This document shows positions 50,737 through 61,740 of a stretch of 64,000 nucleotides of DNA, one piece after another; position 1 is the first letter of the stretch; each line of letters starts with the position of its first letter. The stretch covers positions 13,544,235 to 13,608,234 of the forward strand of contig NC_077237.1 in NCBI RefSeq assembly GCF_947179165.1. Direction: 5' to 3'. The translations under genes were made by a program, and so were the position numbers. The notes under the pieces are model-generated. The model made no database searches and was not told the origin of the DNA. It saw only the letters and a list, made by a program, of their open reading frames with translations. This DNA comes from Solanum dulcamara (Eukaryota; Streptophyta; Magnoliopsida; Solanales; Solanaceae).

Positions 50737-51010
50737 GGTTGTTACTCAAATTGCATTTTAGGGGTATAGGAACCAATCTTTGGTACTTTTTTTCTGTTTT
50801 CTGTATCCTTCTTTCTTCCTGTTTAATTATAAGGTGAATGTATATAGTGTATGGTATAGTTTTTACTACTGTTGATTATATTTAGTTGTTGTAACGGCGT
50901 TTGTCAAATGTATTCTTTTGTAATTTGAGTCACTTAGTATCTTTAAGGAAGGGACATGGATTCATGGTTTGCTTCCTTTGTATTTTTTGTATTCATATTC
51001 TGTTTGATGA
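50737..51010 (+). other. CSI1 3' untranslated region
   Basis: T-rich region after the TAA at 50734-50736 with TGTATATAGTGTATGG and TTTTGTAATTTGAG motifs typical of plant 3' ends. The cleavage site cannot be set from sequence alone. Confidence 0.4.
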
Positions 51011-51230
51011 AAGAAAAAACAGTGTTTTTGGTTTGGACTGCCTTAATAGAGGTGTGTATTGTAATTAATAACTTCCCATTTCACTGAAGTGAGAATTCAG
51101 TCTGTTATATGCACTTCTTTTGTTTATTTTACCATTTTTTTGAATGAAATTAGAAGGGCTATAGTTGTTTGAAATCTTACTTAGAAAGCTGTAGGAATTG
51201 CAAAAACCATATTACAAGTTTAAAGGTTAT

Positions 51231-51414
51231 TGTTAGAATAGGAATAGGTATAAACAATTCTACTTAGAGTAGGAATAGTAATAGAAATATTAATAGGTAT
51301 AGAAATAGTAAATAATATTCTACTTGGTAAAGGATTGTATTGTATTGTCATAGGGTTTTTGTGTAATAATGTAGATACACAATTCAATAATATTTTTATC
51401 CTATATTTCTTACA
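51231..51414 (+). repeat. Possible short solo LTR
   Basis: Starts TGTTAGAATAGG and ends ATTTCTTACA, 184 bp, flanked by GTTAT (51226-51230) and GTGAT (51415-51419), a 5-bp duplication with one mismatch. Internal wording near the end (ATTCAATAATATTTTTATCC) looks like a small copia-type LTR. No second copy in the window. Confidence 0.4.
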
Positions 51415-51419
51415 GTGAT

Positions 51420-52892
51420 CTGATGAAGAAACTAACGTATGTTAAGAAATCAAGAATACTAATTTAGAGTGCAAAGTATGAGATAAATAAGTGGCTGTCC
51501 TTTTAACTAATAAATAAAATAAAATAAAATTAGAATGCTCTTTTGATGCTCATATTGGGACAGTGGACCATGCATATTGAGGGAAGGAATATCAGAAATA
51601 TAAGACTTGACTTTGATTTTTGCTTCTTGTATTCCTTCTCTCTTTTGTATTGGCTTATTAGGTGAGTAAACCATCCACGTCTTTCTTTTTCCACAGATAA
51701 TTTGAAAATGTCCCTTTCTCTATTTACTTATATTTCATGTCAAACACATCGTTTTTTCATTTTGTCCTTACAAGATTGTTTATAATATTCTTAATTGCAC
51801 AAATCTGGACTGGGCATACTGAGATGAGCCGAAAGATCAATATGATGATTGGTTTAGGTGGGGTGACTGACATACAACAAATACTTATAGAGATTAGCGT
51901 GATGCATGAGACTTATCCTTTACTTGTGAGTAGAGGAAAAAACCAAAATAAATAAGGCGTACCATGTCACAAGAACTAGGTAGTGCGAGAGGGGTGCCTT
52001 ACAAGTTGGGCTTTTAGAAATTAGGCCTTTTAGCCAAAGCTAAGTTAATTTCTAGCCACAACTCAACTCATGAGAAGGCCTTATGAACTAAAGGAAAGTG
52101 CGTAAGTTGTCATACTCCCTGCTTTTCAAATGTCTAGAGGATGATAATTGGAGAGCAGATTTTTCACTAGAATGAAAACAAACCATCTCAAGATATATCA
52201 CGACCTATAGGCAACACCGATGAGGCCTGGGAAGGCAACTTGATTGAATGACAAAGGATCAACAGTACCTGTAGCTTCCCGGATTTTGTATTTATCATTT
52301 TAGAAAGCGGGGGGGAGAGAATACTTTTTTTTTTTTTGCAACTAAAAAAAATAGACAGAGTTGCAACTAAAAAAAATAGACAGAGCGATATTCAGCACAA
52401 CCTAACAAATTGTCAAATACCAATGATATTCTTACATTGTGTTGCTAGATCTCTTATAAAAACAACTATACATGCAACAACGAACACACTCTGTCCCCGA
52501 GCTTTCTTTTTTGAGATAGTAACAAGTTGTATTAAAATCATGAAACAAAATCAAAAGGGGACAGTGAAGGCCTAATTACAAGGATGTTAAATAGAACTTC
52601 ACAAACACTTAACTAGCAATCAAAAAGACTCTAGGAATATTAGTGTCTCCTTGTCATCTATATATGTACATCTCTTTAGACCAAAAATGTACAAGTTAAT
52701 ACAATTAAGCTTTATCTTCTGAATAAGGTTGTTTTTGTTTTCAAAATAGAAATTATTTTCTTTTTTTCTCTATTTATATCTATCAAAAAGATAATTGATG
52801 TAGCATATTTTTATTTTTATTTTTTTCTATATCAATTATCATAAAATAATTTATTCTAGCATATGGTATATCAAATCAATAACAGTTGAAGG
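51420..52892. other. Intergenic, no gene seen
   Basis: A 26-bp unit (TTGCAACTAAAAAAAATAGA) is repeated twice near 52335-52386. Open frames at 51737-51955 and 52336-52575 have no known features. The region is AT-rich toward the LINE truncation point. Confidence 0.45.
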
Positions 52893-55230
52893 ATTATGTC
52901 AAACAATTGGTACTCAGTCATCATTAATGGTGCAAGGCATGGCTTCTTCCACTCTACAAGAGGACTCAAGCAAGGAGACCCCTTATCCCCTACTTTATTC
53001 ATCATTGGAGCTGAAGTTCTGTCTAGACTTCTCAACAATCTTCATCACAATTATTTATATACAGGATTCCAGATGGAAAGAAGAGGTCCTCAAGTAAATC
53101 ACTTGAGCTTTGCAGATGATGTGATAATTTTCACATCTACCAGCAACTTCTCACTTACACTGATTACCAAAACTCTTAAACTGTATGAAGCTATTTCAGG
53201 ACAACTTATCAATAAAGATAAGAGTCAAACCATGATGCCACTAAATACTCCCTCTGGTGTGGTGGAAAGGGTCAGCATGATCACATGATACAAATGCACT
53301 CATGGCCCAATCACTTACCTAGGCTGTCCCCTATATATAGGAGGACAAAGGATCATATATTTCTCTAGTATGGTTTCTAAGGTTCTAAGCAGGATCAGGG
53401 GATGGCAGACTAAAATGTTAAGCTATGGAGGTAGAGTCACCTTGGTGAAATCAGTGCTGCAATCCATTCCTATACACCTGCTGTCAGCTATCAGTCCTAC
53501 CAAGACCACCATGAATCAGATCAAAAGACTAATTGCTGACTTCTTTTGGGGATGGGATACTGAAAGAAGAAAATATCACTGGGCCTCTTGGGACACTCTC
53601 AATTATCCTTATGAGGAGGGTGGTATAGGTGTTAAAAAATTAGAGGATGTGTGCTTATCCTTCCAATATAAACAGTGGTGGACCTTCAGATCAAATAAGA
53701 CACTATGGGGGGAATTCCTTAAAGCAAAATACTGCCAAAGGGCTCATCCAGTCATAAAAAAGTGGGACACAGGACATTCCCTCATGTGGAAGCACATGAC
53801 GATCAATAAAAAAGATATTGAGCCTCATATACAATGGAGAATCAAGTCTGGAACAAGCAGCTTGTGGTGGGATGATTGGTTAGGGGTAGGTCCATTAGCT
53901 TACCACAATGAAAGTCTCCCTAGATTGAATAACACTACTGTCTCTGAACTAATGGAGAATGGAGGATGGAAGGCAGAGGAAGTAAGAGGAAGTAAGGAAA
54001 CATGCACCCCCTCAGCTGGTGTGCAAAATTCTCAGCACTCCCATTAGCTATATTCCAAATATGCAGGATCAAGCCATCTGGAAGCCTAACTCTCATGGCA
54101 ACTTCACTTGTGCATCAGCTTGGGAGTTAGTAAGAAAGAAAAAGACAAGATCTCTCACTAACAGCAACATATGGCACAATAGCATTCCATTCAAGGTCTC
54201 TTTTCTTTTGTGGAGAGCGTTCAGACTTAAGCTACCCACAAATGACAGAATTGTGGCCTTTGGATAGGAGCCTGCTGCATGCTCTTGCTGCTATAGAGCA
54301 GGTCTTGATGATGTAGACCATATCCTTGTTTCAGGCTACTTTGCACAACATATTTGGAAGCACTTCTCAGGGTACTGGGGTCTACAACACAGCAACACTC
54401 CTCTAAAAAACCTATTGATGAGGTGGTGGCTAATGAAAACTAACAATGAGCTACATAAGTTAGTAATGCAAGCCACTCCCATTTTTGTGTGTTGGAATCT
54501 ATGGAAGAATAGATGTGCATGCAAGTATGGAGGTAAGAAGTCTAATGCTACTAGAGTAATATTCTCAATATCCAAAGATCTATATATGCTTATCTCTACT
54601 GTGTATCCATATATTGATTTGCCAAGTAAGTGGGCAGATTTGGTTACCATGGTTGAAAAAAGCCAACATGAGTTGAGAATAACCAAAGTATGCTGGACTA
54701 AACCACAGCCTACAATGATCAAGCTCAACACAGATGGGAGTGCCCTTAACAATCCAGGGAAGATAGGGGCAGGGGGCATTCTTAGGGACCATAATGAGGT
54801 GTTAATATATGCTTTTGCATCTCCACTAGGCTGTGGTTCTAATAACCAAGCTGAAGTGCAGGCAACACTTATTGGTATTCTGTGGTGCTTACAACATGGA
54901 TACAGCAGGGTAGCCCTTGAAGTTGACTCTGAACTTCTAATCAAGTGGCTTAAACAAGAAGTTAAACCTCCATGGAACATTATTACTTATATTACTGAAC
55001 TGCAGGTATTGGTTAGCAAACTGGAAACTTTCCAGTGCAGGCATATCTTTAGGGAAACTAATTACACTACAGATTCACTCTCAAAGGAAAGACACATGAA
55101 AAGCTATACACAACACTACTACAACTTTCAACAGCTTCCAAGAGAGACAAAGGGACACTACAAAATGGACAAAGCTAGCATGGCTAGCTTCAGGAGAACT
55201 AAGATGAAGAAGATCAATCAACCACCTTGA
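52893..55230 (+). pseudogene. 5'-truncated L1-type LINE: reverse transcriptase, zf-RVT, RNase H
   Basis: Begins within the RT palm: SVIINGARHGFFHSTRG, GLKQGDPLSP, FADD (usual YADD) near 53115. A middle segment follows (LGCPLYIGG, RIRGWQTKMLSYGGR), then zf-RVT (WHNSIPFKVSFLLWRAF near 54175), and a C-terminal RNase H with NTDGSALNNPGKIGAGG, NNQAEVQA, EVDSELLIKWL and TTDSLSKE. Lesions: TGA 53286-53288, a frameshift near 54000, TAG 54265-54267. The final frame ends at TGA 55228-55230 with the LPRETKG-type tail usual for these proteins. Earlier domains (endonuclease, ORF1) are absent, as in normal 5' truncation. Confidence 0.85.
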
Positions 55231-55275
55231 AGGAACTTCTTCATACCTTGTAATATTAGCTGATATAAATAAATA

Positions 55276-57684
55276 ATGATAATCAGGACCATTGTAAAAG
55301 GGAGAGTCTCCCTAATTTACTGCTTTTATAGAATAATCTCCATACCATTAGATTTAGGGGTTAGAGTAGCTATCTCTTCCTTTCTTTTCCTTTTGCATAT
55401 GCAGGTAGTTGCAGGTCTGGAAAATTTCAGGGTGAGCAGCAGCATGTGGACCTGTCCAAAGGCCTCCAATCTTTGCAGGGTTTCAGAAAATACTATATTG
55501 ACAAGGCCCAAGAAGTTTCAGCCCAAACGGATAATTGGAGACGTTAGGCGAGCGACATTGAAAAATTCAGCTGCCTTAAGCCTAAAGAGAGGGCCTTTAG
55601 TAATTTGGATCCTCCAACTTGGGAAACAAGCCTTCAAACTTTGTATGGCTAAAGAAAAGGATATTTATGCAAACCTCATGAAGTTTCAGCTCAAAAGGAT
55701 AATTGGAGACGTTAGTCGAGCGACTTGGAAAAAGATAACAGTCTCCAAAGCTCTTACTAAGGTACCTTCTTTATTGCTAGTTTGTGCAAGTTCTTTTTTG
55801 GTTGGATTTGTTTGTTGTATTATTGCAGGTTGCTGGAGTGATATAACAACTTTCTTTAACAACAAATACATAGAGAAAACCTCAAATACAACTTCCAAAC
55901 ACCCTGTAACATCTAAGCTTCAGCAAGCTAAGATGTGCAGGGTGTGTAGCAGCATGAGGACATGCACCAAGGCATCCAAACTTTGCAGGATTGCAGCAAT
56001 TACTATTATGACTAGGCCCAAGAAGTTTCAGCTCAAACGGATAATTGGAGACGTTAGGCGAGCGACCTTGAAACAATCAGCTGTCTTAAGCCTAAAAAGA
56101 GAGAAATTTGCTATATGGAAGCTCCAACTTAGGCAAAAAGCCTTCAAATCTTACAAGGCTAAACAAAAGGCTATATGTGCATACCTCATGAAGTTTCAAC
56201 TCAAACGGATAAGTAGAGACATTAGTCGAGCGACCTTGAAAATCCTAACAGGCTCCAAAATTCTCTTTGAGATCCATTCTTTTTTGTTAGCCTATACAGG
56301 TCTTTGCTTGTCTTTGGTTATTTGCTGTGTAGTTGCAAGTTGTTGGAGATATACACCAATATTCTCTAACAACAAATACATAGAGGACACCACTGATACA
56401 AGACTCTCCATGACTGAAACAAAAGGATGGTGCAGAAATGGAGACCCCTCTTATTTTTGGTGCTTGTTTGGTTGTATGTATTCCTTTGATTGTTTTTGTT
56501 TAGGTGCAACAACTACTGGGGAACCACACACAAAGAAGCTGAACCAGATCACAAGAAAGGGCCTTCTTTTCTGTGAAGCATGCTCCAACAAGTTCCTTAA
56601 CCTCTCCTACTATGAAAGAAACTTGGAGCTACACACAAACCTACAGCAGCTTATCCATTCTCCCCATTTGTTTGTTTCTTTGGTGCTTCTTTATGCAGGT
56701 TCAAAGATTCCAAAAAGAAGGGAGACAGCAGCTGGGCATAACTGGACCTCCTCTCCTAATCACTATTCCATCTATGCCTTCTCTAATAGCTCAACACCTG
56801 CAACAACTCCATGTGCAAACCCTTTCTTGCTGGTTCTTATTTGTTGTGTAGCTGCAGATGTCAGGATGGATTCATCAACATGTTTTATCAACACCTACAT
56901 AGAGGACATCACAGATACAACCACCAAAACAAATACCTTCACTAAGAGGCCTACACAAGGACTGTGCAGAATTGCAATTCCCTCCTGGTTTTTGTGTTTG
57001 TTTGGTTGCTTGTCTTTGTTTGATTGTTTTTGTTTAGGAACATCAACACAATTGAAATCTCCAAGAACAAGGTCTCCAGCATACAACAACTCACTAGAAC
57101 ATAAAGCAACATCAACACATACCTGCAACAGATGGGCTACAGCAGCAGCAACAACAGTACTATATTTTTGTTCCCTGTTGTGTGTCTCTTTGTGCAGGTA
57201 CAACTACTTCAACACCAGTAAGAACATGAGGAGCTACAGTCTCAACAATTGGTCCATCCACAACAACTATACCTTAACCACAACAACTTGGGGATTTCCA
57301 TTTCTGTTTGTGCCTATTGGTTTTTTGTTTGGTTGGCTTGGTTTTATGCATTTACAGGTAGCTACAGATACATTAAATCAAGTAACATTTGTGGATACAA
57401 GACACAATACACAATACCTCCAACAACATGCAGCACCCAAGGAGATTGCAGACTTGCAGGAATCAGCAGAATTACAACTCTTAATGGGGCTCTTTATTGC
57501 AGGATACCTCCTACAATGCATGCAAGTAATAAAGAAACCAACTAGAGCTCCATTACAAACTGTCTTCTGCTGGCTACTACAATCACAGCAACACTGGAGT
57601 ACAACAACCTGGAAGCCCTCAAGATCATGCACACTGCTACTGCAAGCTGCTACTTACTTGCTGAGATGCAATCTAGGGACATAA
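55276..57684 (+). CDS. Unrecognised 802-codon open frame of in-frame repeats
   Basis: I do not recognise this product. It opens 46 bases after the LINE stop and runs 802 codons without interruption, in DNA where chance would give a stop every 15-20 codons. It is built of repeats. A basic block (KKFQLKRIIGDVRRATLK) occurs four times, at 55513, 55681, 56023 and 56191. The motif NNKYIEDTTDT occurs near 55858, 56368 and, as NTYIEDITDT, near 56890. FWCLFGCMYSFDCFCLG near 56455 returns as FLCLFGCLSLFDCFCLG near 56990. All spacings (168, 510, 519, 534) are multiples of three. Hydrophobic stretches of about 20 residues alternate with Thr/Ser/Asn-rich ones. It may be a multi-pass membrane protein, an expanded LINE tail, or repeat DNA that happens to be open. 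The true start is unknown. Confidence 0.45.
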   Translation: MIIRTIVKGRVSLIYCFYRIISIPLDLGVRVAISSFLFLLHMQVVAGLENFRVSSSMWTCPKASNLCRVSENTILTRPKKFQPKRIIGDVRRATLKNSAALSLKRGPLVIWILQLGKQAFKLCMAKEKDIYANLMKFQLKRIIGDVSRATWKKITVSKALTKVPSLLLVCASSFLVGFVCCIIAGCWSDITTFFNNKYIEKTSNTTSKHPVTSKLQQAKMCRVCSSMRTCTKASKLCRIAAITIMTRPKKFQLKRIIGDVRRATLKQSAVLSLKREKFAIWKLQLRQKAFKSYKAKQKAICAYLMKFQLKRISRDISRATLKILTGSKILFEIHSFLLAYTGLCLSLVICCVVASCWRYTPIFSNNKYIEDTTDTRLSMTETKGWCRNGDPSYFWCLFGCMYSFDCFCLGATTTGEPHTKKLNQITRKGLLFCEACSNKFLNLSYYERNLELHTNLQQLIHSPHLFVSLVLLYAGSKIPKRRETAAGHNWTSSPNHYSIYAFSNSSTPATTPCANPFLLVLICCVAADVRMDSSTCFINTYIEDITDTTTKTNTFTKRPTQGLCRIAIPSWFLCLFGCLSLFDCFCLGTSTQLKSPRTRSPAYNNSLEHKATSTHTCNRWATAAATTVLYFCSLLCVSLCRYNYFNTSKNMRSYSLNNWSIHNNYTLTTTTWGFPFLFVPIGFLFGWLGFMHLQVATDTLNQVTFVDTRHNTQYLQQHAAPKEIADLQESAELQLLMGLFIAGYLLQCMQVIKKPTRAPLQTVFCWLLQSQQHWSTTTWKPSRSCTLLLQAATYLLRCNLGT
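55300..55312. repeat. GGGAGAGTCTCCC palindrome, copy 1
   Basis: Perfect inverted repeat with a one-base centre, followed by TAATTTACTGCTTTTATAG. A similar block is at 58151. It lies at the start of the 802-codon frame. Confidence 0.7.
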
Positions 57685-58409
57685 AATGTAGCCAAGCACT
57701 TGGACATCCCAGCTACATCTCCAACAGTGTGGATGCACTGCTTCAGCATTTGTGCCTCATTAGTTTTTGATTGCAGTTGGATCTCCAAGCAGCAGTTCAG
57801 CCACAGCTGCACCACTTACATCCGCTACATACAACAATTCAGGACCATATCATCCTCAACAACAACTCCAAAGATGCTGACTGATACAGCTCCAAAGCTG
57901 CTGACTGTTACACTTCTTTCCATTTTTCATCCTCCATAGCTGCTATAATCATGATCTTGAAGTTGATACATCCTTCCATCTGGACTCACTTGGTACGACA
58001 AGACGAGAAAGGGCAAAGATGAAAAGAGCTTCTTCACCCCATGCGAGATAGAAGGTTCATATACTTGTTCTTCTTCAATTTAGCTATGTATGGTACGTAG
58101 CATAGTTGAATAGGACTAGTGTAGGTTACTTTCTTGTCTTCTCATGGAAGGGGAGAGTCTCCCTCATTTATGCTTTCTTAGTCGACTTGTATCTTGAGGA
58201 GTCCTCTCATAGGTTTACTGCTTTCTAGTTATAGATAGCTCCTTTTGCTACGGGGATGAGTTAGCCGACCTTAATAGGTTAGCCGACTTATGAACCAACA
58301 TAGGATCGGAGGTAAGGTTTATGTCTCTCTCCTTATATTTTTCTGTTTTATTTTTATGTTAAGGCTTAGGGATGATGCTCAACCCCTGACTGTGCACGAG
58401 AGGTGGGAA
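57685..58409. other. Region after the repeat frame; palindrome copy 2
   Basis: Continues the A/C-rich and T-rich alternation to about 57940, without a long frame. GGGAGAGTCTCCC recurs at 58151-58163, followed by TCATTTATGCTTTCTTAG, so about 30 bp is shared with the block at 55300. No gene seen. This may be the true LINE 3' end region. Confidence 0.45.
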
Positions 58410-60567
58410 TGTAACAACCCCTAAAATGTTGTATGTCGGTATTTCAATTCTCGACAAAAATAATACAGCCTCTATATTTTGGGCATAACTATTCATAGGT
58501 TGGTCCAAATTAGGTGATTCAAATTTCTGGGTAACCACAACATCCTTACCTACAACTTTCATGAAGAACATATCTTAAGATTCAGAGTATAAGTAGGTCA
58601 AATAAATTAATATTTGCAAGATATAGTACTGTGACGGAATTGAGTGTTTATAGAAGAAAATTCATATCTCACTGTAGGTTGCTCCAAATTGGTTGATTCT
58701 TGAACGATATGAAGCTAGACTTCCATATCTATAATTCTTAAGAAGACACCAAATCCTAATAAGGAATTTATCTTATTCAAACGCAGCTTCGAAAAAGAGT
58801 ATTCTGTTAAAAAGAACTCATCTTACCTACCATGGAAACATCTAGATACATTTGACATCATTCATGACATAAATTATCCTCCATTTAACATCATCCATGA
58901 CATCAATATATTCCATTAAATTTTCAGATTTTTCTTTATAATTATTTTATTTATTGTTAGGTCACTCTTTCCCACCTATAAATACCCACCTTATTTCCTC
59001 ATTTTATTCATCAAGCTTTCTTAAGCATTTCTTCTCTCTATATACTTCTTCTCAAATATAATTTTAGTTTTAGTAGTATAAAAATACTACTCCGGTTATT
59101 CTTATACTCCGGGTAGTACACAAAATGCTCCGACGAGAAGAAAAGGCTAGGGGTCCAAGAGTGTTCAAATTCGGAGTAAACCTTCGGATTTAAGGTATGT
59201 AAGGCTTTCATAGCATTGGATTGAGTTCGTCCATGCGCCCAATATTTAAATTCATTATAATTGAGTTATAGTTGAGTTTTATCCAAATCTTGAATTCTAA
59301 ATGAAATAATTCTTCTTCTATTGAGTTTGATATATTTATGCATTAATATTATTATTATTATTATTATCTCTCATATTATTGGAATTATTGTTCATGGCTA
59401 CTTTCCCATGAATCTTAATTGATTTAATGTTCATGAATATTTTTACACATGTTTTGAGTAAAGATGTTGGCTTTTTATTATTTTCATTGATAAAAAGAAA
59501 GTTATATGAATTAATACTATATATGTATTTTATTGAGTTTTGAAAGAGCAAAAGAGTTGAATTTGAATGAATTTGAGAAAATGATATTTTGAGCAAGATG
59601 TTTTGATGAGATGTAAATGATGTTTTTGGAAGTATAACGATTGATGAACATAAAATGAGATGAGTTTGATGATTTAAATTAAAGTCCAATGAGACTAGAT
59701 GATGAGTTTAATATGAGCACATATTTTGGGAGTAGTATTGAGCACCGAGTTGAGTAAGAGTTTAATTGACTCAAATCCCAGAACTACGTAGCCAACGTAG
59801 GATGGAGGCTATGCCTCTTAAGTCCCAAAAAGAGGACTTTGATGAGTGGATCCAAGATGGTGATGTCCTTTACCCTGGCAAGGTATTGGATGGATGTGGC
59901 AACGACATCGCTTCGTTGTATCATCGCTAGCTCATAAGTGATGGTTGTCGGTTAGAGAAACTCTCAACTGAGTAAGCATTGCTTATTACTATTATTTTTA
60001 TTATTATATTTTAAACTTGCATTACATATTCATGTTGAGATGATGTTGAGTTCTGAGCTGAGTTTTATTGAGAGGAGTATCTTGATATCTGTCCTTACCT
60101 TCCTGCCATTTTACATACTCGTACATTCCACGTACTGACGTCATTCGACCTGCATCGTTTTATGATGCAGATACAGGTGTTAGAGATCCTCAACAGGCGC
60201 ATCGTTGAAGATCATTTCTTTTCAGCTATTTGGTGAGTCCTTCGTGTATTCGAAGGAACTCCTTATCCTTTTATTATTGTTGAGTGTGATGTTTCTTTTG
60301 AGGTAGCCATGGACATGTCATTGGCACCATCTAAGAGTATTAGAGGCTTCATAGACAGATTTTGATGATGTAATCGGAGTAGTTCTCCTTAGAAACTACT
60401 TCTTCTAAGAATTATCTATTTTTCCTTTGATGATGACAAGCCCACATTAGTATTCTTAAGTCTTCCGCTGATGAATAAATAAGAAATGAGACCAAGTGGT
60501 TCTCTCGAAAGCCAAAAATGGTTTCTGAGTGCCGGCCACGCCTAGGGTACCCTCTCGGGGCGTGACA
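58410..60567 (+). repeat. 5' LTR of the right-hand Tekay element
   Basis: Starts TGTAACAACCCC and ends CGGGGCGTGACA, followed five bases later by the primer site. TATAAATA at 58977-58984. A short ATT run lies near 59345. Open frames inside have no known features. Confidence 0.85.
58977..58984 (+). promoter_or_regulatory. TATA box of the Tekay LTR
   Basis: CCTATAAATACCC, about 570 bp into the LTR, followed by a leader-like CT-rich stretch. Confidence 0.6.
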
Positions 60568-60571
60568 AACT

Positions 60572-60583
60572 TGGTATCAGAGC
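60572..60583 (+). promoter_or_regulatory. Primer-binding site, initiator tRNA-Met
   Basis: TGGTATCAGAGC, the standard plant retrotransposon site complementary to the 3' end of initiator tRNA-Met, four bases after the LTR. Confidence 0.9.
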
Positions 60584-60784
60584 ACAGAGTTCAAGAGTCC
60601 TAGGATGTCTATGAAGCCGTGTCTAGTAGAGTCTTGTTTATGGGTGTGTCGTGCACCACACTTATAATCAGGAAGCTATAGGACATTAGGAATTATTTCA
60701 CTTCTTTCATAATCTGAGTTCGTGCGATAGAGTGTAACTTTATAAAAGCTTTCTTTCTAATTCGTGCGTTTACACGTTTCAGAC

Positions 60785-61740
60785 ATGCCTCCTAAACGTT
60801 CAGCTAGTCAGAGGAACGCTGCCAGCACTGAGGTTCCACAGTCAGTGATGCCTCCACGGAGAACTAGGGGCCGACCTGCAAGGTCTACTGAGGTACCCCA
60901 AGTACCTATTGTTCAGACCAATCCTACTTCTGAGGAAGATTTTCGAGGAGCGATTGCTATGCTCACCCAGTTAGTGGCTGCTCGAAATAGTAGCCAGATT
61001 TCACCAACTCCTAGCTCTAGTTATCAAGAGCCGTATGCTGCCACAAGGATCAGAGACTTTCTGAGAATGAATCCGCCGGTCTTCATGGGTTCCAACGTTG
61101 ATGAAGACCCCCAAAATTTCATTGATGAGATGTGGAAGATACTAAAAGCGATGCATGCTACAGAGATCGAGGAGGTTGAGTTGGTGTTTTATCAACTCAA
61201 GGATGTGGCAAATGTCTGGTATAACCAGTGGGAAGAAAGTAGAGGTGAAGATGCAGAGCCTGCTCTTTGGGATGAGTTTGAAAGAGCATTTCTTGATAAC
61301 TTTTTTCCCCAAGAGCTACGTGAAGCAAAAATTGAGGAGTTTGTGAACCTCAAGCAAGAGAGTATGACTGTGAAAGAGTATAGTTTGAAGTTTATTCAAT
61401 TGTCCAAATATGCCCAGAAATGATTCCTCATATGAGGTCTAAGATGAGGAAGTTTGTCTCTGGCCTAGGCAAACATGTAAAGAAAGAATGTAAGGCAATG
61501 CTAATGATTTCTGACATGGATTTTTCTAGATTGGTGGTATATGCTCAGCAGGTTGAGGATGACAAGAAAAAGGACCGAGAGGAACACCTAAGCAAGAAGA
61601 CTAAGTCTGCTGGGCATGAGAATGAGCAGAAGCAAGGGAAGGGTAACAAGTCTTTCTTTAGAAAAGGTCTTCCAATTATGCACCTTCCCCAACAAATTCT
61701 TTTACACCTAATACCAGGTATGATCAGAGATCGCTAAGTC
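60785..61740 (+). pseudogene. Tekay gag, two frameshifts
   Basis: Chosen start is ATG 60785 (MPPKRSASQRN), the usual opening; an earlier in-frame ATG at 60764 is less likely. The capsid core (PPVFMGSNVDEDPQNFIDEMW, DVANVWYNQWEES, FFPQELREAKIEEFVNLKQ) is intact to near 61410. There a missing base in a C run shifts the frame (TGA 61421-61423). The next frame carries MIPHMRSKMRKFVSGLG to near 61665, where a second shift occurs. The correct frame then leads to the zinc knuckle of the following entry. Confidence 0.8.

Noticed and set aside
53370..55230. Host RNase H or reverse-transcriptase gene
   Set aside because: Domain order and lesions show a 5'-truncated LINE.
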